DNA from: Henckelia pumila | Lineage: Eukaryota > Streptophyta > Magnoliopsida > Lamiales > Gesneriaceae | Reading direction: 5' to 3' | DNA: 64,000 bases | Assembly (NCBI RefSeq): GCF_033568475.1 | Contig: NC_133120.1 | Span: 90,538,151 to 90,602,150 of the forward strand | Part shown: in pieces, positions 54,527 to 64,000 of the stretch | Position numbering within the stretch: position 1 is the stretch's first letter | How the letters are laid out: the number at the start of each line of letters is the position of its first letter | Program-made: the position numbers and the translations under genes | The notes under the pieces: generated by a model | Databases searched by the model: none | The model's input: only the letters and a program-made list of their open reading frames with translations | Told to the model about the DNA's origin: nothing

Positions 54527-56137
54527 ATACATATATCATTTTTATTCAGTTGCATCTTTTCGATTATTTTTATTTATTGAAAGAATATTGAGATACCTCG
54601 ATCTATATTTAAAAATAATATTTTGAAATAAAGATAATATTTTTTCATAAATCAAGTTGTATATGAGATTTATTCCACAAAATTGGCTTGTTAAACGATA
54701 TTATGACAGTCTTTATGTTTTTTAAATTATGATTCACACTGTTTTTTTCGTTTAATTAGTGGGATATTAAGGGACATTTGTTTATTAATCTTCGTCAATT
54801 TTTTTAATTTGAACATGATTTTCTGTAAGATATTTTAATACACGAGTAATTTTTTTAAAAAAGTTTGACCTTTCTGAAGAACAAAATACCCCTATTTATT
54901 GCTAGTTTTGAAAAATATTAATGGCAAAAAATGACTTAATGTGTCCTACTTCAATTTAAAATAGATATTACAAATATCTATTTTGTTTTCCTTAAAAAAA
55001 AAAAGAAAAGAAAGAAAGATATTTGTAATTATATTATATTTAACTAAACTTTTTTTTTAAAACAATATTTAATTAAACTTAAATACTGTCACGCTGTATT
55101 ATCACAATTTACAAATGCTATTTAAGTTGAAGGCCTCTGGAGTGTGAGTCTCGAAAGCATGAGTTTATGTTGTTGATTGATGTGAAAGATACTGAATTCG
55201 AAATGTTTGGGTAGAATGGTATGTTTTTGTTGGAATTATGTCAATTGTTGAATTTAATTTCAAATCTTGATCAAGTTATAGGAATTGCATACTAACATGA
55301 GCTGTGGAGGAACAGAGTTAATAGTTTTTGAGATTAGTTCAGTCTTGGTTGTGATTTTGTTTGGCGTATACTCTGCAATGCCAAGTTTGCTTTTTGGAAT
55401 GAGAGTCGAGCTGTCCTAGGGGTGTGTTGAATAGTTGGATCTTATTGCGGGTTGCTATGCATGGCCGCCGAAGTTTTGTTGGATGGATGTGTTAAAGATG
55501 TTTGATAGAAGTCCTATGAGAATACAGGACATCTGTTGTTTAATTTTAATCATCTACTCTAGAGCTCGTTTTGAGTATAATCTGGTGGTTGTTTCTGATA
55601 TCTACAATTCTGGGAATCCTTTCCTTACATGCGAAGATTAAATATTTCACTATTGAGTTGGTTAGCTGATTGATATGATATTACACGAAATTTAGTATCT
55701 GAATGGAAATGCTAAGTAGTTGCCTATTGTGGGAATTCTCGTGATTCAAGGTTTTTTTTTTCCACAGTATTTGTTCGAACTTAAAACATACAATATTCGG
55801 CTTTTCAGCATGAGGGGAGTGTTCATTGAAAAATATATCATTCTAGTTTGGAAGATATATAATTTCCAATTTTGTTAAACGCGATAGAAAATTTTAACTA
55901 TGTTAAACCTTATTTGAATTCAGTTATTGACTTATTGTTAACTAAGAATTGCAGCCTATATAAAGCTCTTTTTTAGTTTTCGTGTTAACATATGAAGAAA
56001 ATTTCTACAACATATATTTCTCTTTACTTTCCGAGCGCTGGTTACTTTTGATCTCTAGTTTTCTTGTTGTTCCAGCGAGTATGAGTGGCTAATATGAACA
56101 ATATTTACAGATCGAATATGTAACTCATGTATTATAC
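54527..56137. other. Intergenic upstream of the PPR gene
   Basis: AT-rich left half, more balanced composition after 55100. Short open frames (for example 55435-55641) show no recognised family. Probably includes the 5' UTR/promoter of the PPR gene. Confidence 0.4.
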
Positions 56138-58135
56138 ATGAAGCGCATATACAGATTCAAATGCCGCTGCTGTCCGTTGCCAGTTTTTGAAACTTTGATC
56201 CCTGTGCCGCTGCAGGGTATCCATCTAAGGTGTCAAAAGTTATATTCCGTGGCATCAAATGAATGGAAGAGAGAACCAAGTGAATGGAGGACAGGAACTA
56301 GTGTGACATCGAATGATCATTTACATGTAGTTGATGAGTTCACTGCATACTGCTATCAGAGGAATCTTCCCAAAGCGATGAAAGCATTGGATTCTATGCA
56401 AAAGCATAAATTATGGGCCGATTCAATCACATATTCTGAGCTTGTTAAGTGTTGCATCGACCACTGTGCTGTCAAAGAAGGTAAAAGAGTTCACCAGTAT
56501 GTTTTCTCCAATGGATACGAGCCCAAAACTTTCCTTATCAACAGTCTCTTGAACATGTATGTGAAGTTTAAGTTACTGGATGAAGCGCAAGCTATATTTG
56601 ATCAGATGCCAGAGAAAAATGTTATTTCTTGGACAACAATGATTGCTGCTTACTCAAATACTGAGCTTTATTTTAAGGCATTCCAAATGTTGATTTTGAT
56701 GATTAGAGATGGAGTTAGGCCCAACATGTACACATACTCTTCTGTTCTTAGATCCTGCAAAGAGTTGGCAAATCTTACACAACTTCACTGCTGCATAATC
56801 AAGGTTGGTTTGGAGTCGGATGTTTTTGTCAAAAGCGCTTTAATAGACATATATTCCAAATTGGGTGAAATGGAGGGAGCACTATATATATTCAATGAGA
56901 TGGTAACCAGAGATCCTGTTGTTTGGAACACCATTATTGGTGGTTTTGCACAGAACAGTAATGGTGATGAAGCGCTGAATCTCTTCATTAGAATGAAGAG
57001 GTTAGGTTTCTGTGCAGATCAGTCAACTCTGACTAGTGTTCTGCGAGCTTGCACTAGTTTAGCACTATTGGAACTCGGTAGACAAATCCATGTCCACGTA
57101 ATCAAGTTTGATCGAGATTTGGTCCTCAACAACGCACTTCTAGATATGTATTGCAAGTGTGGCAGTTTAAAAGATGCTAGCTGCACCTTCACTAGGATGA
57201 TTGAAAAGGATGTGATCTCTTGGAGCACCATGATAATAGGATTTGCCCAGAATGGTTACAGCAAAAAAGCTCTTGATGTATTTGAAGAAATGAAAGCTTC
57301 AGGAACCAAGCCAAATTATATCACAATTTTGGGAGTTCTGTTTGCTTGTAGCCATGCTGGACTGGTAGAAGATGGTCAACATTACTTCGAATCAATGAAG
57401 ATGCGTTATGGCATTGATCCAGGAAGGGAACATTATGGATGCATGATTGATCTTCTGGGAAGAGCTGGGAAACTTAAAGAAGCAATGAAACTTATTCACG
57501 AAATGACAAGTGAACCAGATGCTGTCACGTGGAGGACTTTGCTTAGTGCTTGTAAAGTTCATCGTGACATGGATCTAGCTGAGTATGCTGCCAAACAAGT
57601 TCTCAAATTGGATTCTCATGATGCGGGAACCTATATACTGCTGTCTAATATATATGCAAACACTCAAAGATGGGAAGATGTTGCAATTTTGAGGAATTCT
57701 ATGAGGGATGGAGGAATCAAGAAAGAACCGGGATGTAGTTGGATCGAGGTTAATAAGAAGATTCATGCTTTTATATTAGGTGACAGGTCCCACCCACAAG
57801 TAAATGCTATTTATCATGAGTTGAATGAGATCATATGGAGATTGAAGGAAGAAGGTTATGTACCTGACACAAATTTTGTCTTACAAGATATTGAAGGGGA
57901 ACAGATGGAAAATTCGCTTTTGTACCATAGTGAGAAACTTGCTATCGTATTTGGTATAATGAGCTTGCCAAAAGGAAAAACAATAAGAATTAGAAAGAAT
58001 CTCAGGATATGTGGGGACTGCCATGTTTTTGCAAAACTGGTGACAAAAATGGAAAATCAAACCATAGTTATCAGGGATCCTATTCGCTACCATCATTTTC
58101 AGGATGGAGCTTGCTCTTGTGGTGATTATTGGTAG
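56138..58135 (+). CDS. DYW-class PPR RNA-editing factor
   Basis: Intronless frame of 665 residues, typical of plant PLS-type PPR genes. It starts with a Cys/Arg-rich presequence (MKRIYRFKCRCC...), so organelle import is expected, probably mitochondrial. It then has a run of P, L and S pentatricopeptide repeats (for example NVISWTTMIAAYS, DPVVWNTIIGGFAQ, DVISWSTMIIGFAQ) to about residue 460, the E/E+ region (KKEPGCSWIEV), and a full DYW deaminase domain with HSEKLA (HxE), CGDCH (CxxC) and terminal CSCGDYW. Such proteins bind one or a few organellar transcripts and drive C-to-U editing. Overall sequence reminds me of Arabidopsis At2g03880 (REME1, mitochondrial editing), but orthology needs a search. 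Intact. Confidence 0.93.
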   Translation: MKRIYRFKCRCCPLPVFETLIPVPLQGIHLRCQKLYSVASNEWKREPSEWRTGTSVTSNDHLHVVDEFTAYCYQRNLPKAMKALDSMQKHKLWADSITYSELVKCCIDHCAVKEGKRVHQYVFSNGYEPKTFLINSLLNMYVKFKLLDEAQAIFDQMPEKNVISWTTMIAAYSNTELYFKAFQMLILMIRDGVRPNMYTYSSVLRSCKELANLTQLHCCIIKVGLESDVFVKSALIDIYSKLGEMEGALYIFNEMVTRDPVVWNTIIGGFAQNSNGDEALNLFIRMKRLGFCADQSTLTSVLRACTSLALLELGRQIHVHVIKFDRDLVLNNALLDMYCKCGSLKDASCTFTRMIEKDVISWSTMIIGFAQNGYSKKALDVFEEMKASGTKPNYITILGVLFACSHAGLVEDGQHYFESMKMRYGIDPGREHYGCMIDLLGRAGKLKEAMKLIHEMTSEPDAVTWRTLLSACKVHRDMDLAEYAAKQVLKLDSHDAGTYILLSNIYANTQRWEDVAILRNSMRDGGIKKEPGCSWIEVNKKIHAFILGDRSHPQVNAIYHELNEIIWRLKEEGYVPDTNFVLQDIEGEQMENSLLYHSEKLAIVFGIMSLPKGKTIRIRKNLRICGDCHVFAKLVTKMENQTIVIRDPIRYHHFQDGACSCGDYW

Positions 58136-59897
58136 GATCGAGTAATCACAGACTCACAGTCGTGACTTTTGCTGCCAGAAACTTATTTATATAAGAATAG
58201 CAAGTTCACAATGGTACGCTGTCAAGATTTATTCATTAGTTTATCTTTGTGTACGCATTATGAGTTGCCATTAAACAAATCTATATGTAGAAAGAAGGAT
58301 TTGACATCTTCTAAACCCCTGAATAAAATCTCTTGAACGTTAGCTTATTTTCCTGTATCCAGGATAAACAAATGCAAGAGTTGCTGGAAGGCATTTGTCT
58401 CGAGCTAAATCACTGTGCGCAGTTATTTGATAATGGGGTACGGATGCTTGTTCATGGATGCCTTCGTGGGTAAAATATATGTCGATTACACCAATCTTTG
58501 TGCAGAAGGTTCCGAAGTATTTCTTTATTCATGTTCAATTGACACTCAAGTTCTAGCATTAAACCAAATACTAAAATATTAAAGTTTTTCCTACAGGTGC
58601 TAACAGACAGATCTGTGACCATCCGGTTACCAGGTATGGTATTTTCCCTACCATCTCTTACCTTTTCCACATCCACTTCTCGTTGGGAACAGAAAGCAAT
58701 GGCCTGAAAATTCTTAAGCATGTAATTATTTGAAAACTATTAAAGGTATTGTATATTTACTTGGCAACTTAGTGTCGATGAAACCTACGTTGAGTTAGGG
58801 TGATGTTAAAAGGTTAAAGATTGGTGCCGCGTACACGCCTAGGCAATGTGAGGAGCTCCAAAATGCTTCTTGATTACCAAGGTGTGGCCTTTTTTGTGTT
58901 TTCGGCTCAAATAAAATGGCTTAAGTGATTATGTTCTTTGTTCAGTCTTCTAGTGTAAAAAATAAATGAAGCTTGGAATCAGTATCTAGAGTGAAGAATG
59001 AACATAGTAAGATCTTGCTTAGAAATTTTCTTGCCTAATAATTTATTATTTGTGTAGATTGTTTGTGCAATTCTTCTGTTATTACTTTCTTTTTTTTTTT
59101 TTCTGCGAGTACTTGTAATATGATGACATTTTGCATCCGGTTTAATATTTTGAATTATCAAGCTTACACATTTTTGCAATTATTAAAGACATGGGATATT
59201 TTAAAAAATTAAATTTATTTACAATATGGAGTGTATTATATAATGAAAATTGGAATTAAGAAAAACATTGGTCAATTCTCATATCTCGATGTCATTGATC
59301 AATGGACAATGGAGCTTTGCTTCAGTAGTATCAGTACTGTGGCAGGATTTATATAAAAACGTACCGTTCAACTTAAAAAAAAAAAAATCTTTTTTTCCTT
59401 TTTTTCCCCACTTTCTTTCTTTTACGATTATAATTGATAATTTCTTTCTTATTTTAAAAATAATTTAATTAAAATAGTTAAATTCATTTTTTTTAAGTAA
59501 GTTAAATTCATTTTATATATTCATGCTCGTTCAAACACGAGTATGATATTTTCGCACAATTAGGGTGATATATTTCAAACTTAATTCAACCTACTCTTGT
59601 ATATATAAGAGGGGAAAAAATAAATCAAACTTTTAAACATAAACCCTCAATTATATCAACTGAAATTCTCCTACTCATAATTAAGTTGTATCAACACTTG
59701 TCCGAAATAAGTGGAAGTGGTCTCTTGGTTGGTGAATGAATCCAATGCCCAATTATTTGAATCTCGTTGGAATGTTATGTTTGTGTATGTAATGATTGTC
59801 CAATCAAGATGCCAACAATAATATTGTTTATGTTACAGCTAAGATTTCACCGTCACAACTCACGTAATCTTAGTTATCCCTAACAATAATATATATA
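58136..59897. other. 3' flank of the PPR gene and intergenic
   Basis: Likely 3' UTR at first, then AT-rich sequence. No gene or repeat recognised. Confidence 0.4.
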
Positions 59898-60034
59898 GAG
59901 AAATTTTTAGTTGTCCAACCATGTTTTTCCACTTGATTCGCGAGTTTTAGTGATTTTTGTTTTTGTTTTTTTTCGCATCACTAAAACCCACTACCAAGTG
60001 GGGAAACATGGTTGGGCAGCTGAAAATTCCTCAC
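59898..60034. mobile_element. Short hairpin MITE (about 137 bp)
   Basis: Left arm GAGAAATTTTTAGTTGTCC plus AACCATGTTTTTCCACTTG is mirrored by the right arm (CAAGTGGGGAAACATGGTTG, then GGCAGCTGAAAATTCCTC), with TTTTAGTGAT/ATCACTAAAA continuing the stem. TA-rich flanks on both sides hide the exact duplication. Confidence 0.7.
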
Positions 60035-62740
60035 ATATATATATATATTATAAATGTTCGATTTTTAATACTAATTGATTGGGTTCATGCCTAGAAGATG
60101 AGTAATGCAATGCAAAATCCAAGATCTAAAGTTAATTTAGACGTGAGATTCTTATATTTTTATTAATTCAATATAACCAAATTTAAATTGGACCGTTGGA
60201 TATAATATGAAGATACTACTTTTATGATAACATCTAATTAACCTTGTATAATACAAGAAGCATTTTGTCATGTACATCGGAGGAAAGATCGAAAATAAAT
60301 CCATTAATTTCATCGGAAAAAAAATCCTCAAAACAACATTTGATGTCGTATTCACATCAATCATGTAACGGATGATAGCGCTCACCCAAATCCACATAAT
60401 CGCAATTAAATGATCTTTAAAATCACATGGAAAATTATCCAAAAGCTTTAGTACAACCGCAACCTCTAAAGTTGGAGGACAAGAATTGACGGTAGGTGTT
60501 TTTTGCATTATATTCTTACAAATTAAACCACTAATCGATCTTAATTATAAATCACTTCTATCTTAATTTTACACCTACCACAATCTATTTCCCTTTATTA
60601 TATATGTAAATATAAATTTAACTCGCGGGCCCGGGAAGTTGAAAGGGTCAACCTTACAGAATTTTAATTTTTATAATTATTAAAACATATATGATAAAAT
60701 AAAATAAAATAAAATAAAATAAAATAAAATAATGGGCATTTATTTTCTTCAATTTCTAAATGCCAGAATGGAAAAGACAATGAAACTAACAAATACTGAA
60801 GCATCAAATCATTCGTTGCTTTTATTTTATTTTTTTTAATAAGCGATTCGATTGATTTTACCCTTTATGGACAACCTTTCAGGCAAATGTCACATTTTTA
60901 TTCAAATTATTTAATGTTTGTATCATATTATAGCATAATACGTGTCGGCATCTTGACATTTTGTCATGCCACAAACAAATCGTCCTCTAAGCCTCGCTCA
61001 GAAAATTTTTGTTATTGGATATTTTGTCTCGCTGATATTAATTTATTCATCGACTGAATTTTATAAAATGGGATGCTAACACCATTTTGTTTTACTGAGT
61101 TGAGATTTGAGAAAGAATATGTTGCAATTAATTCTCGAAGTCGAAATATCATTCAAAATTTGAAATTTTAATGTTAAATCGATTTATAAAGTAGTGGTTG
61201 CGAATATCAATCTTATGTAAGTTAATAGTCTAAAAATATAAGTACCGACAAAAGAACCAAATTTAAATTGAAAACAGGTTTTTGGAACCCAACAAGATAA
61301 GATCATATAGTTGACAACTGAAACCTTAACAAATCTTTGTGTTCAGAATAATCCGGTAAGGAAGATGCCAACTCTGATCGGATTAAACTCATTCAATTGC
61401 ATGTTTTTAGATAGATAATTAAATAGTTTATACAATATGATTACATATTTTAGATATATTTATAAGTGATATACATATTTTGTAACATAAATTGGGTAAT
61501 TGCATTAACCTCGTTAAATGTATCAATATGCCAATGCTCGTAAAAAAAAAAAAAATCAAACACATTTGATCACCTCTATGTTATAAAAATCAAATACATT
61601 TACCCTCTTTGGTAGAATTTTTGTATCTGATTTTTAAAATCACGATTCTAAAATGTCATTAATTTTATATAAAGTGTTTTTTGTTTTATTTTTTTACGGG
61701 TGTTGGTGCAATTAGTCCTACCATAATGGTGAGGGCTTAAAATATTAAAAAAAAAAATCGGATTTTAGACATTTAACTTTGTTCGAGATGAAAAAAAACC
61801 CTTTAATTTGTCCGAAAAGTTACATAATACCATATTAATTAAAATTACAGTACGTAGGTAATTAAAGGGGTTATTTAGATTTTAGCTAGACAAATGACAT
61901 ACAAGGAACTTGTACACTAGAAAATAATATAGAGAAAACAACAGCACAAGTCTTTATTCCACTACATGAAGTCGATCAGAAAATAAATTTTAGAGAAATT
62001 CAAATTTATTCTAACCTTCTATGCAGATAATATAATTATATAGGTACGTGTTCTAACCACAATCATTCATTTCAAAAATTAATTATTTAATTAATTAATA
62101 TTTGAAGAGAAACCCAACAAAAACTAAAATAACATTGGGCTTTTTGATTGCTACTTCGGCAAAAGAGACAAAAGCTTGTGGGCCAATTGTACTGCATGCT
62201 GAGAAATATATGGCCCCTAATTTAATTTGTACCTACAGTAATTAATTGGGATCCAAGTACCGTTGGTTACCTCTTTATTGATTTTTTTTTTATCGATCCA
62301 ATTTCACTCAATTACTCCGTTCAAATACTGATATATTCCTGATAAATCCCATCTAAAATATAATTACAAAAATTCATAACTCAAAATAATTATAATTATC
62401 CAATAAAAATCCACAACTGATTAATAATATTTCCAAAATATATATATATATTAAGCTCTTGGAAATGATAAGTAAGAATATCATATGTAGGATAATGAAA
62501 TAAATGGAAATCCGTTGTTTACATTTAAAAGCGTAGAAAAAAATGAAGTGTCGGGAAAGCACTTAAATTTTCTATTAGTGGCGTTTTGTAACAAACCTTT
62601 ACAAGTGACTTCCTATTTAAGAGTCTCATTTGTCACTCTCCAAGAACCCCAACATGCCTACTGATCGAGAAGTAACCAAAAACACCCCCAAGTTGTTATA
62701 AATTTATGTAATAATCATACAAGATACATATATATATATT
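60035..62740. other. AT-rich intergenic with (AAAAT)n microsatellite
   Basis: An AAAAT repeat lies at about 60692-60731. No gene seen. TATTTAA at 62614-62620 is a possible TATA element for the PRE gene. Confidence 0.45.
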
Positions 62741-63126
62741 ATGCCAAACAGAAGGGCCAAAGTTTCAAGATTTACGGAAGATGAGGCGGCTAACGATCTG
62801 ATCATGATCTCCAAATTACAAGCATTGTTGCCTGCGGATTCGAGCTCAAGACGCAAATCAAGGGTACTCAATAATATTAATTTCTTCGTAATTCTAATTT
62901 TGTTTCCTTCAATTAATTTGCTTTAGTTTCATTAATGTGTCGTTTTTTGGTATAATTAACTTAATAGATGCCAGCCTCAAAAGTTTTGAAGAAAACATGC
63001 AATTACATCAAGAAACTGGAGAAAGAGGTGGACTGTTTAAGTGACAAACTTTCCAAGATTCTGGCTTCTCAAGACATCACGACCCTTGATGCCAATACCA
63101 TTACAATCCTTCTCCAGCAATTATAA
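62741..63126 (+). CDS. PRE: PRE-type atypical helix-loop-helix regulator
   Basis: Two exons, 62741-62863 and 62968-63126, giving 282 nt (93 aa), the standard size of the PRE/ILI family (Arabidopsis PACLOBUTRAZOL RESISTANCE). Helix 1 is [14 protein letters not shown], the loop is SSSRRKSR, and helix 2 is [20 protein letters not shown] followed by LSDKLSKIL. The basic DNA-binding residues of true bHLH proteins are missing, so it should act by dimerising with and titrating other HLH proteins in gibberellin, brassinosteroid and light growth control. The single intron in the loop is the conserved PRE gene structure. Intact. It stands alone on the right side of the window. Confidence 0.92.
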
Positions 63127-63710
63127 GCTGGCCAAAAAAAAAACTATATGAAATGGATTAATTTGAGGATAATGCAGAGGTTTCCTCCCGCCTGCGAACG
63201 GTATATATATATATGATTATCAGAGATGGACCAATGAATTTATATATATAGTTTGTGAGATTGTTATAACTTATAATCATATACTTATGGAATAAATTTT
63301 TCTATCTTTTATAAGATTTTTCATGTGCGGCATATAAAGATATTACTCAAAGTTAGATACAACGTTTTTTTAAGGATAAAAAACCCATCATTCCATTAAT
63401 TGATATACATTTTCTAGTAGTACTGTTGGTTAATTATAAGTTAATGTCATTTTCATCAATTATATGATACCGTGTTGTTGTACGTACGTATTTTTTTTTT
63501 TGGATATATATATCTATGTCTACAAATTATAACGAGGCAAATATCGAAATATATAAAGAAGTGTATATATATTTTGGAGACAGACCAAAAAGTATATTCC
63601 TATTCTTGACAAATTTGAGGAATGGATATTATGGATGTTCCCCCTAAGGTTTAATCTACAGATGGCTGGATAATACATACACGATAAACATAAGGAAAAA
63701 TTGTTTTTTT

Positions 63711-63992
63711 GATCCGGTATGCTTGCCACTTTGCGATTTCGGTCCTCTATATTTTCATATTTCAGTTTTATACGCTATCTTTATTTTTTTTTTGGCAATT
63801 TTAGTCCTTTTTCTTATGTGGCGCTGATGTAGCACCGATGCAGTGCTGATGTGGAGCTACGTGTACAGTGCCACGCAAACATTTTCGAAAAAAAAGGACT
63901 GAAATTGCCAACAATCAAAACATGCAGGACTAAAACTAAAATATAAAAACATAAAGGATCGAAATCGCAAAGTGACAAACATATATGACCAA
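63711..63992. mobile_element. MITE with about 45-bp TIRs
   Basis: CCACTTTGCGATTTCGGTCC at the left is matched in inverted orientation by GGATCGAAATCGCAAAGTG at the right, continuing into TATATTTTCATATTTCAG-like inner TIR. The centre is a GC-richer, self-complementary block (GTGGCGCTGATGT...CAGTGCCAC). The right border is close to the window end. Confidence 0.65.
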
Positions 63993-64000
63993 TATTACAG

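Overview
This window is plant nuclear DNA, almost certainly eudicot. It has long AT-rich intergenic stretches, short GT-AG introns, plant-only gene families (isochorismate synthase, DYW-type PPR, PRE-type HLH, X8/CBM43), Copia and Cassandra retroelements and many small MITEs. The species cannot be named from the sequence. All exon structures were assembled by hand from splice sites and reading-frame continuity, so boundaries may be off by a base or two.

Layout. 1-10.6 kb: two isochorismate synthase (ICS) genes arranged tail-to-tail. The left copy is cut by the window edge and the right copy is complete (13 exons, 549 aa). Between them lie a solo LTR with a perfect target-site duplication and nonautonomous TIR-type repeats. 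13.8-23.2 kb: a 13-exon minus-strand gene for a YLPM1-like P-loop protein (819 aa). 24.7-36.8 kb: a 12.1-kb minus-strand Copia element, Sirevirus-like by its long LTRs, PPT and extra ORF, flanked by CTAGT. Its gag-pol is broken by nonsense codons, frameshifts and a nested 2.9-kb solo LTR, but a 408-codon extra ORF between pol and the 3' LTR is still open. 38.3-44 kb: a Cassandra-type TRIM with a 5S-rRNA-like segment, several MITEs, a foldback element inside a TA repeat, and tandem repeats. 45.1-52.2 kb: an intact 18-exon half-size ABCA transporter (945 aa), convergent with a small secreted X8-domain protein (52.7-53.5 kb). 56.1-58.1 kb: an intronless DYW-class PPR editing factor. 62.7-63.1 kb: a two-exon PRE-type atypical HLH regulator. 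More MITEs fill the gaps.

The genes do not form a pathway. ICS makes isochorismate in plastids for phylloquinone and salicylate; the PPR protein should act in organellar RNA editing; ABCA is a membrane transporter; PRE is a growth regulator; the X8 protein is apoplastic.

The most interesting signals are: (i) inside the Copia element, an LTR-like promoter block (array of GATCGG..CCGATC palindromes followed by TATAAATA) just upstream of the extra ORF, mirroring the palindromes plus TATA of the LTR; (ii) the inverted ICS pair, nearly identical through introns up to the end of exon 11 and then abruptly diverged, as expected of gene conversion; (iii) an 81-bp tandem duplication that doubles the putative core promoter of the complete ICS gene; (iv) a Cassandra element that keeps the 5S-like region in one LTR but has lost it from the other.
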